This document shows positions 22,176 to 33,780 of a DNA stretch of 64,000 nucleotides, piece by piece. Source of the stretch: Paramarasmius palmivorus (Eukaryota; Basidiomycota; Agaricomycetes; Agaricales; Marasmiaceae); assembly GCA_037176845.1 (NCBI GenBank), contig JAYKXP010000021.1, positions 248,001 to 312,000 of the forward strand. Direction: 5' to 3'. The notes beneath the pieces were generated by a model. It was given only the letters and a program-made list of their open reading frames with translations. It ran no database searches and was not told the origin of the DNA. A program made the translations under genes and the position numbers. Numbering within the stretch: the stretch's first letter is position 1; every line of letters starts with the position of its first letter.

Positions 22176-25100
22176 ATGAATCGAAAGCAGCGAAGAAACG
22201 CAAACCGTTCCACAGTTTCCTGGAGCAATGAAGTCGCACCTACTCAGCCTGCTGTTCCGGAAGGCGGTTCTATAACACCACCCAATTCATCAATGATGAC
22301 ACCTGTCCCAGCCATTGGATCATCCTCATCAGCTAATACCGACTCTCAAACTACCGCAAATCATGATGAGCTTGGGAAAGAGAGGAAAGACGGTACAGAT
22401 GAGTTTGAGCGGGATGGGAAAACGAGAACCAAGGTGCGTTAACTCTATCCCTGTCTGAGAAACCCACTGGTTAACGAAGTTTCAAGCGTGCTGCACATCT
22501 TCAAGATTATCTTCACAACGAAGCAACACTCCTTGAAGAGCTGATCGCTCGCAACTGGGATCCTGGATTTGGAAGGTCATGTCAAAGATGTAGCAACGGA
22601 ACACCTGCTATCTGGAAGTGCCTCGAATGTCTGCAGTATCACCCGACCTGCGGCAGATGTTTCATCGACACACATGGATCCCAAAACTTCCTTCACTGGG
22701 CAATGAAAGGCGACCCACAGCGAGGTTTGATGGTCAAGCATGACATCACCTCAGTTGGGGATTACGCTTTGAATTTGGGTCACGGCGGTCAGAGATGTCC
22801 AAATGCACGAACGTCTCATCAGATTAGTATTACTCATACAAACGGAATACACAGCACTCGTGTTTACTGGTGTCATTGCACGGATACCAGCACCAGCAAG
22901 ATACGTCAACTCATGCAAGCCGGACTGTTTCCCGCTACGGTCACCAATCCCAAAGTTGCTTTCACAATGGCAGCAATGAAGGATTTCAGTTTACTGCAGA
23001 TGGAGGGAAAGATGAATGCTCACGACTATATGGCGACGCTTTTGCGGAAAACAAGTATTTTCCCAAGTGATATAGCGGTGCGTGCGATATACTTTACCTG
23101 ATAAGTGTTGCTGAAACAATAAGTTAGTCCACCGTTGAACAGTTCACAGATGCTATGCGTATCTGGCGTTTGCTTAAAACAAAGATTTGGTCTGGTCAAG
23201 CTTCGGGTATCGATCAACTACTCATGCGCCGTCCGGCGCAAAATCTAGCGCTGTTCTGTCCCGCTTGCCCGGAGCCTGGTTTCAATGATCTAAAGCTCAA
23301 AATTACACACCCAGAGCTACGGTAAGTGGCCAGTCGAATAACGTTTTACTAGCTCATGAACTCGGTAGTTATCAGTCACCTATGCCAGGTGCAATGGACA
23401 TTTGATGGCAACCATCACTTGAACAAGTTGCGAAAAAACACCAATCCAGACGATATATCTCTTTTTTCATCAAGCTACTTCCCGTCGGATACAGAATACA
23501 ACTCCTACCTGGGAAAGTCAGACAACCCACAGACGGTATTTACATTGTTTCTTCTGTGATACATATTCATCATGTTCAATGGGTAGAAATCAACATGTAA
23601 CTATCTCAAAGTGGTCAACAATCAGAACCGAAAGAAGTTTCATAACATGCAGGTCACCGGCGTCGTGAACTGCCAGTGCAGTCATGTTTTTATTATCTCC
23701 TCTGTTGATCTACCGTTTGGTGAACAGTGAGCGTTTTCAATGATATCTCTCTCGGCTATCTTTCAATTTAAGTAATTCAGGTTTCCCAATGCTGACTATG
23801 CATTATTAATGGCGCTTTTGCGTTACATCGACAAAGAAAAGCCAGGTGACTGTCTCGGGTTGGATGAACTCGAAGGGACAATGTCATATGACATCATGTG
23901 CGCTTATGCTGCTTTACTACTGTCGCGATTCGAGAAAATCTTCCAAAACGGCTTCATTACCCAAAACCAGTACATCGCTATCAAGGGCTTTCTCAAACGA
24001 GCAGAAAAGATTGTTCCGGATGTTCACATACAGGGTCATAACGAGAACTGCATGTACCATTGGGGCAGTGCGTACACACTCTGCGCTGGTCACTTTCATG
24101 GAGAAACATCTGAGCATTACTGGCCTGAAGCCAACCAGATCGGTCCACAGACAGCTCAGATGAACAATGGACCACGCCAGGAGGTGATTAGCTTTCATCA
24201 CGGCAATTGGAACTTCAAGAAACTTCTGTCGCTACGTATGTTCTCCGCATACTTTGTCGGACAAGTCAACTTACACCCATCCAGATACCCAGCTATCCAA
24301 GGATATTTCGGAATCGTTCCAGTTGTACCTTGATAAATTGGACGATTTTGTGTCGCTTTGCTACTTATATTCCGACCAAATTAGCCGGTGGATAAACCAA
24401 TGGCCTTCAAGAAAATCAAGCGATAATGGTGCATCAAGTCGCTACCGTATGCGGACTACGCTTTGTAAGTCATCATTTGTGTTGCTAAGATTGATATACA
24501 ACTAATGGACACGTAGTGCCTTCACAGAAACAGATATACGAATCGTTAGCTGCAAAAATAGATGTTACTCCAACAAGAAATGGTGCCCCAGGCACGGACA
24601 CCCCCAGCATCCTGAGCCTTGTCGATCTAGGTCTAGAAATTGAACATGGACAGTGAGCATTCTCCCTTTCCCTCGAGTGCTATCTAAGCTCACAAGGTAA
24701 TACTAATGACAGACATGAACTGCTTGCTAAATACAAAGATCAATTGGCAGGTTCCGATTCCAAGGCTATCACATCTTCCCGGAAACAAATGCGTCACCAA
24801 ATACAAAGATTCTATGAGTTGCAATCACTACTCTTACCATTGACACTGCTCAAGGATGTAGAAACAGCAGTATCAGAGCCGGAACGTGAACCATTACGCT
24901 TACCATCTTCCTGGCCAGCTTCCGAGCGTTCACGCTTAGGACTCACAGAACAGGTTCTGGAAACTGAGTACCAGTTACGTCAAGGGTCGATAAACAACGC
25001 TTACCTGAACATACGACGAATAGCAGAATCCATCAGTGTCTCTCGCATTCACAGTCATCAGACCAAGGGGACGAAGGCCAAGACACGCGCACAGAAACGG

Positions 25101-26155
25101 GAGGAGGCTCAGGTGAAGCAGTTGGCCATGGCTCTGGATGAATACAATAGGAATCGTCAAGCACAAGAACAGTTATTCCCACAAAGAAGTCACTGGTGGT
25201 CATCACTCAGTCGTGAAGACACCATGCGGAAACCTATTGCATTGAGAAGACAGCTTGGCGACTCACGAAAGTTGGAGTCAGCATTATTTTCAACGCGGGA
25301 ACGAGGTGGACATTCGGGACTGGGGATGTATACGAGCCAGGCCACGCACCAACGGGCGGAAGTAGGTACACAGATGGCGTACCGTGAAGGCGAGCATCAT
25401 CCAGCAATTGGGTCATACTCATACTCACGCTATCATAGGTGAAAAACCGGGTCCAAAACCGGGAACCAAGCGCAAACGAGAAGCAGATCCAGTCATCCAA
25501 GCACCTGATAAACGGAAGTGTACGTCAAGTGAGGAGCAATTCTACAATGACTGTGTAATGACACACTTCTTAGTGCACCCAGAAGGTCGTATATGGTCAC
25601 AACTTCCAGGAAGGCCTCAAGATACCGAAGAATGGGTAAATGACTGTAAGCTCACTTTATGTCTTATCGCGCACCTCAAGAACTAAATCACTGGCAGCGA
25701 ATCGTGTTCACTTTTTCCGAGCTGAAGCTGAGCTCGAACGTTGGAGAGAGCAATGGGAAATGAAGGTGGTGGAAATGCTTCGAACAAGGAAGACCTTCTT
25801 GAAATATGAAGAAGTCTGGAATGAATTGGCTATTCGTCGACTACCAAATACTGGCGCCAAAGCGGTCTGCTTGCGCACTGCACAGATCTTCAAGGAGCTT
25901 ACGCACCGGGTTGACACTGAGCTCGATGTCCTTCAAATGAAGGCAACACCCCGTACGGAACTCGAGGATGCAGACTTGGTGGAACGGCAAGCTTTGAAGG
26001 CCTTGAGTGTGAAGAGGATCTGTGATGCGGTAGCGGCTGAAACAAATGCACCGGGAACATTGGAACAAGAAGTGATGGCGTTGAGGAGAGAGATGAAGGA
26101 GCGAGCGGAAAAATATTTGCATAATGCATTGGATTCAGCAGCGGACGAGATGTAG
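22176..26155 (+). CDS. KDZ transposase with CxC2 cysteine cluster
   Basis: Eleven exons (22176-22433, 22487-23077, 23128-23321, 23376-23535, 23587-23726, 23781-24235, 24285-24464, 24517-24652, 24713-25383, 25439-25645, 25698-26155) give about 1149 aa with no stop or frameshift. A CxC2-type cysteine cluster lies near residues 118-144 (CQRC, KCLEC, CGRCF), then LFCPACPEPG near 325. The RNase H-like core has the expected three acidic residues: D near 357 in WTFDGN, D near 485 in MSYDIMCAY, and E near 556-559 in HGETSEHYW. The C terminus is a long helical region. KDZ transposases are known from fungal, especially basidiomycete, genomes and cut and paste DNA. Exon 4 uses an acceptor 7 nt past an earlier AG, chosen to keep frame. 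With both ends present this copy could be active. Confidence 0.92.
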
Positions 26156-26404
26156 ATACACAATGTAGCATTCTCTAAGACTGAACTTTCATTAAAGCAG
26201 CGGTATAATTTAGCGAAGAGGAAAGTGACGAATAGCGAGTGACGCACTGTTTTTGTTTCGCTTATACATGATTAGACTGAGGGAACACGACGTTCAGGTC
26301 GGAATGAAACAACAGGAAACGTGTTCAAATTCGGCCGTTCCGAGTTGCGGCCGGCTCTCGAAGTTATCTTGGTTCGCCTCCTTCATCTCCTTACTCCTGC
26401 TTCG

Positions 26405-26495
26405 AGATGACCTCGAGGTCGGACCTTTCTCGAGGCTATCTCATCTCGAGAGTCCCCCTCTCCTGACTCCTGCTTCGAGATGATCTCGAGACCCG
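26405..26495. repeat. CTCGAG palindrome cluster, right subterminal
   Basis: Four CTCGAG palindromes with interspersed TTCGAGATGA sit just inside the right end of the KDZ element, and two more lie in the inverted repeat (about 26641 and 26668). This mirrors the left end. Confidence 0.75.
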
Positions 26496-26629
26496 CGATG
26501 GCGAGACGTGGAGTTCGGGCCCCACAACTATTGTGGCATCAACAATGAAATGCCAAGACTCTAGAACGTGGCATTTGGGCCACCGTAGTAAGGTGTGGCG
26601 GATTGTCCTTTATTGTTCAATTCTCTCGG

Positions 26630-26700
26630 GCCACCTCCACCTCGAGGCATTGTGTTTGCGTTGAGATCTCGAGGTCGGTAGATCAGGTTCTTGAGACATG
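26630..26700 (-). repeat. Right terminal inverted repeat and target duplication of KDZ element
   Basis: The reverse complement of 26630-26689 matches 14101-14160 at 56 of 60 positions. The second GAGACATG copy is at 26693-26700. Weaker similarity to the left end continues inward, including a CCGCCAYACCTT-like stretch. Confidence 0.88.
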
Positions 26701-27287
26701 GAGCTAGACGTGAGGGAAGAGAAAAAGTTTTCTGGTGGTGAGAACAATTTACTTGATTCGCCTCGGGCGCTTACTGAGCGCTTCGACTAGAAACGGTTGC
26801 GAAGGCGGCTTCATTTCCGTTAAGCTACTGTACAAAGCATCTTGTTTATGTACTTATGGCCTTACCCCTTCGTAATCCTTCAACATACCCCTCTCTGCCT
26901 CCAATAGTTATGATTCTCCAAGTTCCCTGGTGTTCACCTGTTCCTTCGGCGGTGTGGGTGATAGCAAATCATAGCATGGATCCTGTCGACCGTTCTGGTG
27001 TCTAGGTAGACATTTCGCCAGCGGACGCGAAGGCTGAGGCCCCAAGGCACTCACCGTGCCGACTATGGGAGGAAAGAGTAAGCACGCAGCAACAGCATGT
27101 GAAACGGAAATCGAAACGCGTACTTCATTGTTGCCAACACATACTCAGCCTACTGAGCAATGAAGGCTGAAGCCAAGCCCAGCTTTGCTCGGAAATATCA
27201 ACACGCTACACATATCCCGACCGAACACGAGCAGCAAGGACAGGCAAGAACCCGTTCATCACAACTGGTAGGCGAAGCGATATGTCT
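26701..27287. other. Intergenic right of the KDZ element
   Basis: No gene was recognised between the target duplication and the reductase remnant. Sequence is mixed, with no repeat seen. Confidence 0.45.
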
Positions 27288-27940
27288 CTAAACATCATCG
27301 GCGGAGTTAAGGCGACGGCATCGAATTTGAGCTAGGATTTGTGCTCGTATCCAAGCAGCTATACATACGTGATAACACACAGTCAACGAAGGACAGAAAA
27401 GAAACCGACCTCTCTTAACCAAAGACTTGTTGACACAATACTCCCAAATGAAGCATTTCCCCCTTTCCTCGACTTCCTGGATGGCTTGGTCATCCCAGGC
27501 ATTTTTATGGGGAACCATAGGTTCAAGGTAAGCGTTCGCGACAGAGAACATGGACGAAGTGATGACGACTCGGCGAACGTAGGTTCTATTCGTGTTACAT
27601 ATATCAGTACCACCATCTAATGACTGTGTACGGGCGACATACTCGAATTACGAATATACTCGAAGATACCAAATGCACCATTGACAGCCGGCTGAATGAA
27701 TTCTATAAAACGTTCATTAGCTTCATTTCTTGTGCACCGAGAAAGGGATGAAGACCTTGAGGATTATCTGCGTTGAATCGGAAGGGACTGGCAACATGTG
27801 GGGTGACATTGATATTCTTCACAGCTTCGCCAAAAGCAGCGGCCTGAAATGTACGTTTAGCACCTGGAGTGACACGCAAAATCTCTCAGTGACATACCTT
27901 CGCGACGACCACCCAAACCGCTCCTTTCCATACTAAACTC
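27288..27940 (-). pseudogene. Decayed NAD(P)-dependent reductase, remnant 1
   Basis: Minus-strand fragments align in order with the intact reductase at 50.2-51.5 kb: AAFGEAVKNINVTPHVASP (matching AFDEAVKGVDAVQHIASPF), FIEFIQPAVNGAFGIFEYI (matching ELIEPAVKGTVGILESV), and AWDDQAIQEVEERGKC (matching DWNDQSIQDVEEKGRN). The nucleotide-binding N terminus and the C-terminal exons are missing, and the fragments lie in different frames. Traces of introns (a GTATGT donor near 27890) show this is decayed genomic sequence, not a retrocopy. Confidence 0.75.
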
Positions 27941-28837
27941 ACACAGCACTCGGGCCACTCGCTTGAAATGACTTCTCGTAGTTCTAGCGACCTTATTATT
28001 CATTTTGAGAAACACCCAGGCAAACCGTGCACGGATGTAACTGCTTCCTAGTGCGATAGTAGGCGTTAGTCATGAAATTTCGATACGTCGCAACAATACT
28101 CACGTTTTACCCATAATCACAAAACTGACATTATAGATCTCAGCGTCATGTCCGCTGCTGTTAGATTCCGATTAGCCTTGAGGCCTTGAGGGGGGTGCCG
28201 ATGCACTACTCGAAGATGTATCTTTGGTCGAGTGCTGGTTACAAAGTTCAACTATTCGACCTGATATGGTTAATTATGATCAGGAGAGGTTTTCGTTGGT
28301 TGCTGAGAGGGGATAGCGAGGTTTTATGCCTTATAGCAGTGACGAAGCCATCGTAAAATCTAGGTAAATAGCGAGTAGAATCGTTGATGTCGTCTCGATC
28401 AGGAGTGCACTTTGATCCATAAATTAGGGCTATGGCTACAGACTTAATGTTTGGATGACCTACCTGGTGTTTTATTCTGGGAATCCTTGGAGCAACTTTG
28501 GAGGCGACGGAGCGATGGCTGGTGGTGGTTGGTGATTGAGATTGGGCGACGAGTTCTAGGCCTGGTAGTTGTATTTCCATTCCGGGAAAACTTTCTCCCA
28601 CAAGTTACCTCCATGTCATTGTTTGTCGACGACATGGAGAGCGATAGCAAGGTCAGGGAACTCTTTGGTTGGTATGGACATACATGACTAGGCTAAAGAA
28701 TACTTACCCTTTGTTGAGCCGCAAACGAATGATACAAAAAAGTGTCGGCCCTTGGTTGACTCCCTTGATACTAAGTACATGTCCGAGTCCACGATATGAT
28801 CAGCGCTACCTCCTCAACTATCAGTCCATCCACACTC
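27941..28837. other. Intergenic, no gene seen
   Basis: About 0.9 kb between the reductase remnant and the first F-box-like gene. Short overlapping frames on both strands give no recognisable product. Confidence 0.45.
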
Positions 28838-30523
28838 TCAACCACTTCTTTCAATAACAACCATTCCTTGAGAAACCAGAGCGTCTAATCTCTTGCGTGA
28901 TGATTGATCAGTAATCCTGCGATCCAGAGACACGAAGCATAAGCGACTCGCGCCACTAGTGTCTTCTGCGTCCCGATTCCGCCGATGTGCCAGCATATCA
29001 ATCATAACAGAATCATCATAGGATCGGTACCAGTACCATGACCCCGTACCCGAGCTCCGAACGATGGTCAGCTTCTCGAGGTTCGGAACCACTGGCGATG
29101 TAAAGGTCGATATGTGGTCATTCCCTGCACCCCCTACGATACCTATCTCGAGAGTCTTTAGATCCGGCAAGGAAGACAATACATCATTCAAGATCTTAGG
29201 AGATAAGGACTGGGACTGTGGGATCGTCAAAGTGGTCAGTCTGCATTGTGACTGTCTGATGAATATGAGTAGTTCATCCCAACCAACAAACGGAGATGCG
29301 ATCTGGAGATGAGACAATCTCGGCGTGGAAATTCCTTCCAAGAAATGCGGGATTACAGCGTGACCGGTGGACTCCGTGGAAAGGTCCCCTGAGAACATCA
29401 AAGCAGTAAGATATCCCATCACTATCTTTGGCTTTCCAGACTTTCCCGGCGTCTGCATTGCGGCCTTCATGTCCGAAACTGAGAAACCACGATCAAAGAA
29501 GAGGTCGCAGATTTGTACGTTCTTCAGGTGTCTGATAATATCATAAAATCTGGATGAATCTGTGTCCGAGACCGGCGCAAATGATGAAGATGGCCGTGAT
29601 GGTATTGACCGACGGTTGAAGCGAAAGCGCTGAATCTGGTTCCATGGCAATTTTATCAAGGTAACTGTGTGCAAAGAGATGGACGTTAACTGGGGAGCAA
29701 ACTCGAAGCAAGCGGTCGCTTGATCGGGAGTCTCGTCCAAGTCCATAACCAACCACTCTAACCGGGGCAAAAAACCTCGAGTAGAGAACACACGTTGCAC
29801 ACCTTGGGAGCTACCCTTGAGGTGTAAGTACTTCCACCTCTCCGAAAAAGAGCACACCAGGACTAAAAATGGATGAATGTCAAGCAATGTCTCCGATGTG
29901 ATGCGTAGCGACCCATTGCCTTGGAGCTTCACGTTATCGCTAAAGATCGAGACGATCAAAGGGAGATCTTGCGAACGGTGAAGCTGTAACCCTAGACGCT
30001 GAACGTCGGCGGATATCGATTCGCGTGAAAGGCCCTCGATTTGTCGAATTTCGAGGGATATAGTGTTCCAAAGCTGCGGTGTATATAACACAAGGTCTCT
30101 CCAACTTCGGCAGATTTGGCCCAGGACCCAAGGCATCCGAGAAGGCGTCAAGGAGCTGGGAGGCAGGTCTACCTGTCCCTCGATGCGATCCACACAGAAA
30201 TCAAATATCTGTCGGAGAACATCTGCTGGTGCAATGCGGATGGGGTGTAGAATGACTTTGTATTTCTCCACGATTCCTTCAAGTCGCTTCTTCTCCGCCT
30301 CAAGCAAAGCGATCGTTGCTCTCAATTGATCGAGACGAACTTTGGCTGCTTTGTGCTCCTCCTTATAAGGGCTGGCCCCATCGGGGTAGCGGTTGCTACG
30401 TTTGAGGTCTTTGTATAACGTGTCCGGAGGACCACGGATGGTGCTCCTAGATATCTCCACATCTGCTTTGCAAGTTGCACAACAGCCGAAATCGAGGAGC
30501 GAAGTCGAGTTTCTGGAGCCCAT
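28838..30523 (-). CDS. F-box-like/LRR-type protein 1
   Basis: A single open frame of 561 aa from the ATG at 30523. The order is a cysteine knot-like start CCATCKADVEISRSTI, a conserved YPDGAS segment, a coiled coil (RATIALLEAEKKRLEGIVEK), then the F-box-like segment ILHPIRIAPADVLRQIFDFC and ICRSWRDLVLYTPQLW. The rest is leucine-rich and repeat-like, ending SLDRRITDQSSRKRLDAL. F-box proteins of this type are greatly expanded in agarics and usually present substrates to SCF ubiquitin ligases; this target is unknown. It is the first of five same-strand paralogues and the least damaged along with number 5. Confidence 0.85.
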   Translation of the reverse strand: MGSRNSTSLLDFGCCATCKADVEISRSTIRGPPDTLYKDLKRSNRYPDGASPYKEEHKAAKVRLDQLRATIALLEAEKKRLEGIVEKYKVILHPIRIAPADVLRQIFDFCVDRIEGQVDLPPSSLTPSRMPWVLGQICRSWRDLVLYTPQLWNTISLEIRQIEGLSRESISADVQRLGLQLHRSQDLPLIVSIFSDNVKLQGNGSLRITSETLLDIHPFLVLVCSFSERWKYLHLKGSSQGVQRVFSTRGFLPRLEWLVMDLDETPDQATACFEFAPQLTSISLHTVTLIKLPWNQIQRFRFNRRSIPSRPSSSFAPVSDTDSSRFYDIIRHLKNVQICDLFFDRGFSVSDMKAAMQTPGKSGKPKIVMGYLTALMFSGDLSTESTGHAVIPHFLEGISTPRLSHLQIASPFVGWDELLIFIRQSQCRLTTLTIPQSQSLSPKILNDVLSSLPDLKTLEIGIVGGAGNDHISTFTSPVVPNLEKLTIVRSSGTGSWYWYRSYDDSVMIDMLAHRRNRDAEDTSGASRLCFVSLDRRITDQSSRKRLDALVSQGMVVIERSG

Positions 30524-30752
30524 GTATGTTCTAAATAATGTCACTTAATGACGCATGACTTTTTACCTGCACAAAACTCACATGCCTGTCCGCGTGTGTT
30601 CGGTGAGGCTTCGAGGTCGAAGTATCAGAGAGAAAGAGGACGTGTGAAAAAACCATTTGTAAGGGACTTTTCCCACACTCAAGTACTCTTATCTGAGGTA
30701 AGTTACGAAATTTCATGTCTCTGGTACAAAACTATATACGGTGACATCCGGT

Positions 30753-32425
30753 TCAAGCGCCACCCTCAGTGATGACCATTCCCTGGCCGATTAAAGTCTC
30801 CAACCTCTCGCGTGTAGAATCGTCGGTGATTTTGCGATCCAAGGACACAACACGCAACTGACTCACGCTGGCAGTGTCCTCTGTGTTCCACCGATATTCC
30901 AATACATCAGCGACGATAGAATCTTCATATGACGAGCCTCTCTCGCTGGGAGCTCGAACTATAGAAAGCTTTTCGAGATGTGGAGCAAGTAGCGACAAGA
31001 ACACCGCGATGTGATCGTTCGTCGTACCCCCTACAAAGCCCAGCTCAAGGACTGTCAGATCCTGTAAAGTAGACAGCACCACTTTGAGGGTTTGTGGAGA
31101 TAGTGAGTCTGCCGTTGGGATGATCAAGCTCGTCAGTTGACACTCCGAGCGCATCACCAACGAACATAGCACATTCCAATTAGAAAATGGGGATGTGATC
31201 GTGATGCAGGTCAGCTTCGGTGCTACCAATCCTCGCATCAAGATTTCAGTGGCTTGGTGATTTTGTTCGTGGTTTGCAAGAACCAACGTCGTGAGCCTAT
31301 CCAAGCGCAATCCCTCTGTCTCGATCCTGGAAGATAGCAGTGGGGCCGATATAAGGACGTCGAAAGATATCTTACATTGTTCGACGTTAGTCTCGGCCTT
31401 GAGAGTGTTCCATAATCCGTTGGTGTCTTCAAAGTTTGGTAAAGGACCGCCCCACGCGTTTTGAGGTATGATAGGATTTCGTTGGAAACGTAGGTAATTA
31501 TTTGTTGCCACGGCAGTTTCGTCGAAACATAGTTGTGAAAGGAAACAGATGTCAAACGAGGTGCAAACTCGAAGCAATCTGCGAGTAAGCCGCTCCGTGC
31601 CTCTCTTTCCCATATGGGTATACTGCTCCCAACGTCCAGTCCAATATACAGACTCTCTAATTCGGGAAGTAGACCCCGAATGAAAGCCATGCGCCCCAAC
31701 CTGGTCTCTAGATGTCCTTCGAGGCGTAGATGGCGCCATCTGCGCGAAGATGCGCAGAGTAGAACCAACAATGGATTGTTCTCATCCAGGACAGGGTCTG
31801 GACGATCATAACTCGGAGCATTTGGACAAGAAATCGTTACAGTCAACGGAAGGTTCTGCGAGCGATCGAGTTGCAAGCCCAGGCGTAGGACGTTGGAAGA
31901 GATTCTCTGCTTCGCGCTGTCGGGCTGCCAAACATCGATAGATACAACGGTCCAGAGTTCTGGTGTCGATAAAACAAGTTTACGCCAAGATTGGCACACT
32001 TGTCCCAATACCCATGGCATCTCCTTTGGTCTCAGCGAGCTTTTCGCTGAGATCGGTACCGCTTCATCCAAAATTTCCTGACCCTGGTCCCGACCCGAGC
32101 AAAAACGGAAAACATGCCGGAGAACGTCTGTAGGTGCGGCGCGGATTGGGTGCAGGATGGCCTGGTACTGCTCCACAATCTCTTTGAGACGTCTCTTCTC
32201 CGCGTTTAGCAAAGCGATCGTTGCGCTCAGACGATTGAGTTGAATCTTCACTAATTCCCACTTCCTCTTGAAAGCACCGGCATCATCGGGGTAGCCATTA
32301 TTACGAGTGAATTGGTCGTATACATCCGCTGGGGGACCATTGATGGCGTTCCTCGACGTCTCGACGTCAGCTTTGCACATTGTACAACAGCTGGGATCGA
32401 ACGAATCGGTGTTTTCATTGGACAT
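30753..32425 (-). pseudogene. F-box-like protein 2, frameshifted
   Basis: The frame from 32425 runs through CCTMCKADVETSR, the coiled coil, the F-box-like HPIRAAPTDVLRHVFRFC and the first leucine-rich part to STKLPWQQI. It then leaves the family alignment near 31495. A second frame overlapping there continues the family (NYLRFQRNPIIPQ through SLDRKITDDSTRERLETL) to 30753. The switch is one nucleotide with no room for an intron,so this is a frameshift or a sequencing error in an otherwise full-length gene of about 557 codons. The first frame alone would give 395 aa with an unrelated tail. Confidence 0.8.
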
Positions 32426-32640
32426 TATGACGATGAACTGGAGAATCCATCAGTAACTCGACATATCGTGAATGCAAGAACTTACGGTCCGATAAGAGTG
32501 TCGTGGAAGTAGCAAGGAAAGATCGACGTGTGAGGACTGACATGGACATGCAATCGTCACGAGGCTACTCGGAGTCGTAGAAGAGCAAAAAATATGTAAT
32601 GCATAACGATAAGTAAGACTGTCTATTAGTATACCCAAAA

Positions 32641-33165
32641 GCGAACAAGGAACAACCATTTCCTGAGAGCGCAAAGCCTCCAATCGACTACATCGACGCA
32701 GGATCGGTAATCTTCCTATCAACAAAACGTGACCGGTGTATCCCTTTCTACATACCGGCACTACAAAGAATCAAGCAAGAATGTCACTTTACGTAGAATT
32801 TGACAGTGGTCAGGTTCTCGAGATACAGCACTACCGGCGATGAGGACAATGAGGTGTGGTGTCCACGCGGTACCGCTGCCAGAACCTGCAAATTCGCTTC
32901 CTGGAAGTAGCGATTCGGTACGACTTGACTGGGCAGCATGAATCGCCAGCATATCCTGGTTACATGACGAACGTGAAACGAAGGACAGTAACTGATCCCA
33001 GCTACTTATTGTACGGTATAGTGATTTCGAGATGGGTCCGGCGATGACCCAGCTGAAGAAGGTAGTGGGTACAAGCGGCGGCGGTAAGGCGACTGCGAGG
33101 GTTTATTTTGCATACTTCGACGTGGGGATCTTGCTGAGGATGGCCCAATTTGGAGTAGCTCAAAG
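32641..33165 (-). pseudogene. Decayed copy of F-box-like protein 5
   Basis: DNA-level resemblance to the 3' part of gene 5 (38.4-39.1 kb) is clear in several blocks: CTGAGAGCGCAAAGCCTCCA near 32660, CACTACCGGCGATGAG near 32830, GCTGCCAGAACCTGC near 32876, and TACTTCGACGTGGGGATCTT near 33115. Insertions, deletions and stops break every frame. Only the C-terminal leucine-rich part is represented. Confidence 0.75.
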
Positions 33166-33204
33166 CGGCCAAAGGTACAAGGGTAACAGCCTCCTCCAGC
33201 TAAT

Positions 33205-33780
33205 AGCTTGCTAGCATGATACTTCGTAGCTGGCGAAACGTTGCCCTTCTTTGGCTGCCTGATCACCCCAGGTGTTCTCGTCGCGAACAAGTGGTTTAGG
33301 ATGGGTGTTCGTGAGAGAGGAGACGGATAAAGTAACAGGGATGCATGGAATATCAATTCTACTCATGTATCAGTACTGCTCGCAAGTAAAAGTACGCGAC
33401 AACATACCCGAACTTTGAAGCACTTTCCAAAATCCCAGTAGCGTTCGTGAAGAACTAATCAACCGAGGACTATGTATGATGATCATGAGCCCAACAGTGG
33501 CACAGAAGGCAAGGTAAAGACTTTACGCGTATGGGTCATCAGCATTGTAATGAAAGGAGCGACATGTACGACATAGAGCGTTGATGTTCTTCATTGGTTC
33601 ATCGAACACACTGGTCCAAAGCGATCGCTCAGCATGTGATTGCACGACAAGAGCTAGTACAGCGACACACCTTTGCAGTATTCTGAACAGACGAACGCCT
33701 AAAACTTTGACACTCCTTGGCTCCAGCAACGGCATTTGCATATTCAAGAAGACCCGGAAACCTGGCGATCCATGAGCCAT
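33205..33780 (-). pseudogene. Decayed NAD(P)-dependent reductase, remnant 2
   Basis: Minus-strand fragments match the intact reductase at 50-51 kb: VFDEPMKNINALCRTC then FHYNADDPYA (matching AFDEAVKGVDAVQHI and FHMNADDPNE), NATGILESASKFG near 33420, and KPLVRDENTWGDQA near 33280. Frames are broken and the N and C termini are gone. It directly abuts the F-box remnant at about 33.2 kb, so two unrelated dead genes are joined. Confidence 0.72.

Larger units (their letters stand above)
14097..26692 (+). mobile_element. KDZ (Zisupton-like) DNA transposon, apparently complete
   Basis: The borders come from a terminal inverted repeat (14101-14160 against 26630-26689, 56 of 60 positions matching) and an identical 8-bp direct repeat GAGACATG on both outer sides (14089-14096 and 26693-26700). 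Inside lie four genes: one leftward (16.25-17.09 kb) and three rightward (17.55-21.03, 21.14-22.10 and 22.18-26.16 kb). The last is a KDZ transposase with an intact reading frame after splicing. An 8-bp target duplication is, as far as I recall, usual for Zisupton-type elements. About 1.03 kb of the length is a younger nested insertion at 14259-15291. Intact genes, close inverted ends and a perfect target duplication suggest a fairly recent arrival. Confidence 0.88.
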
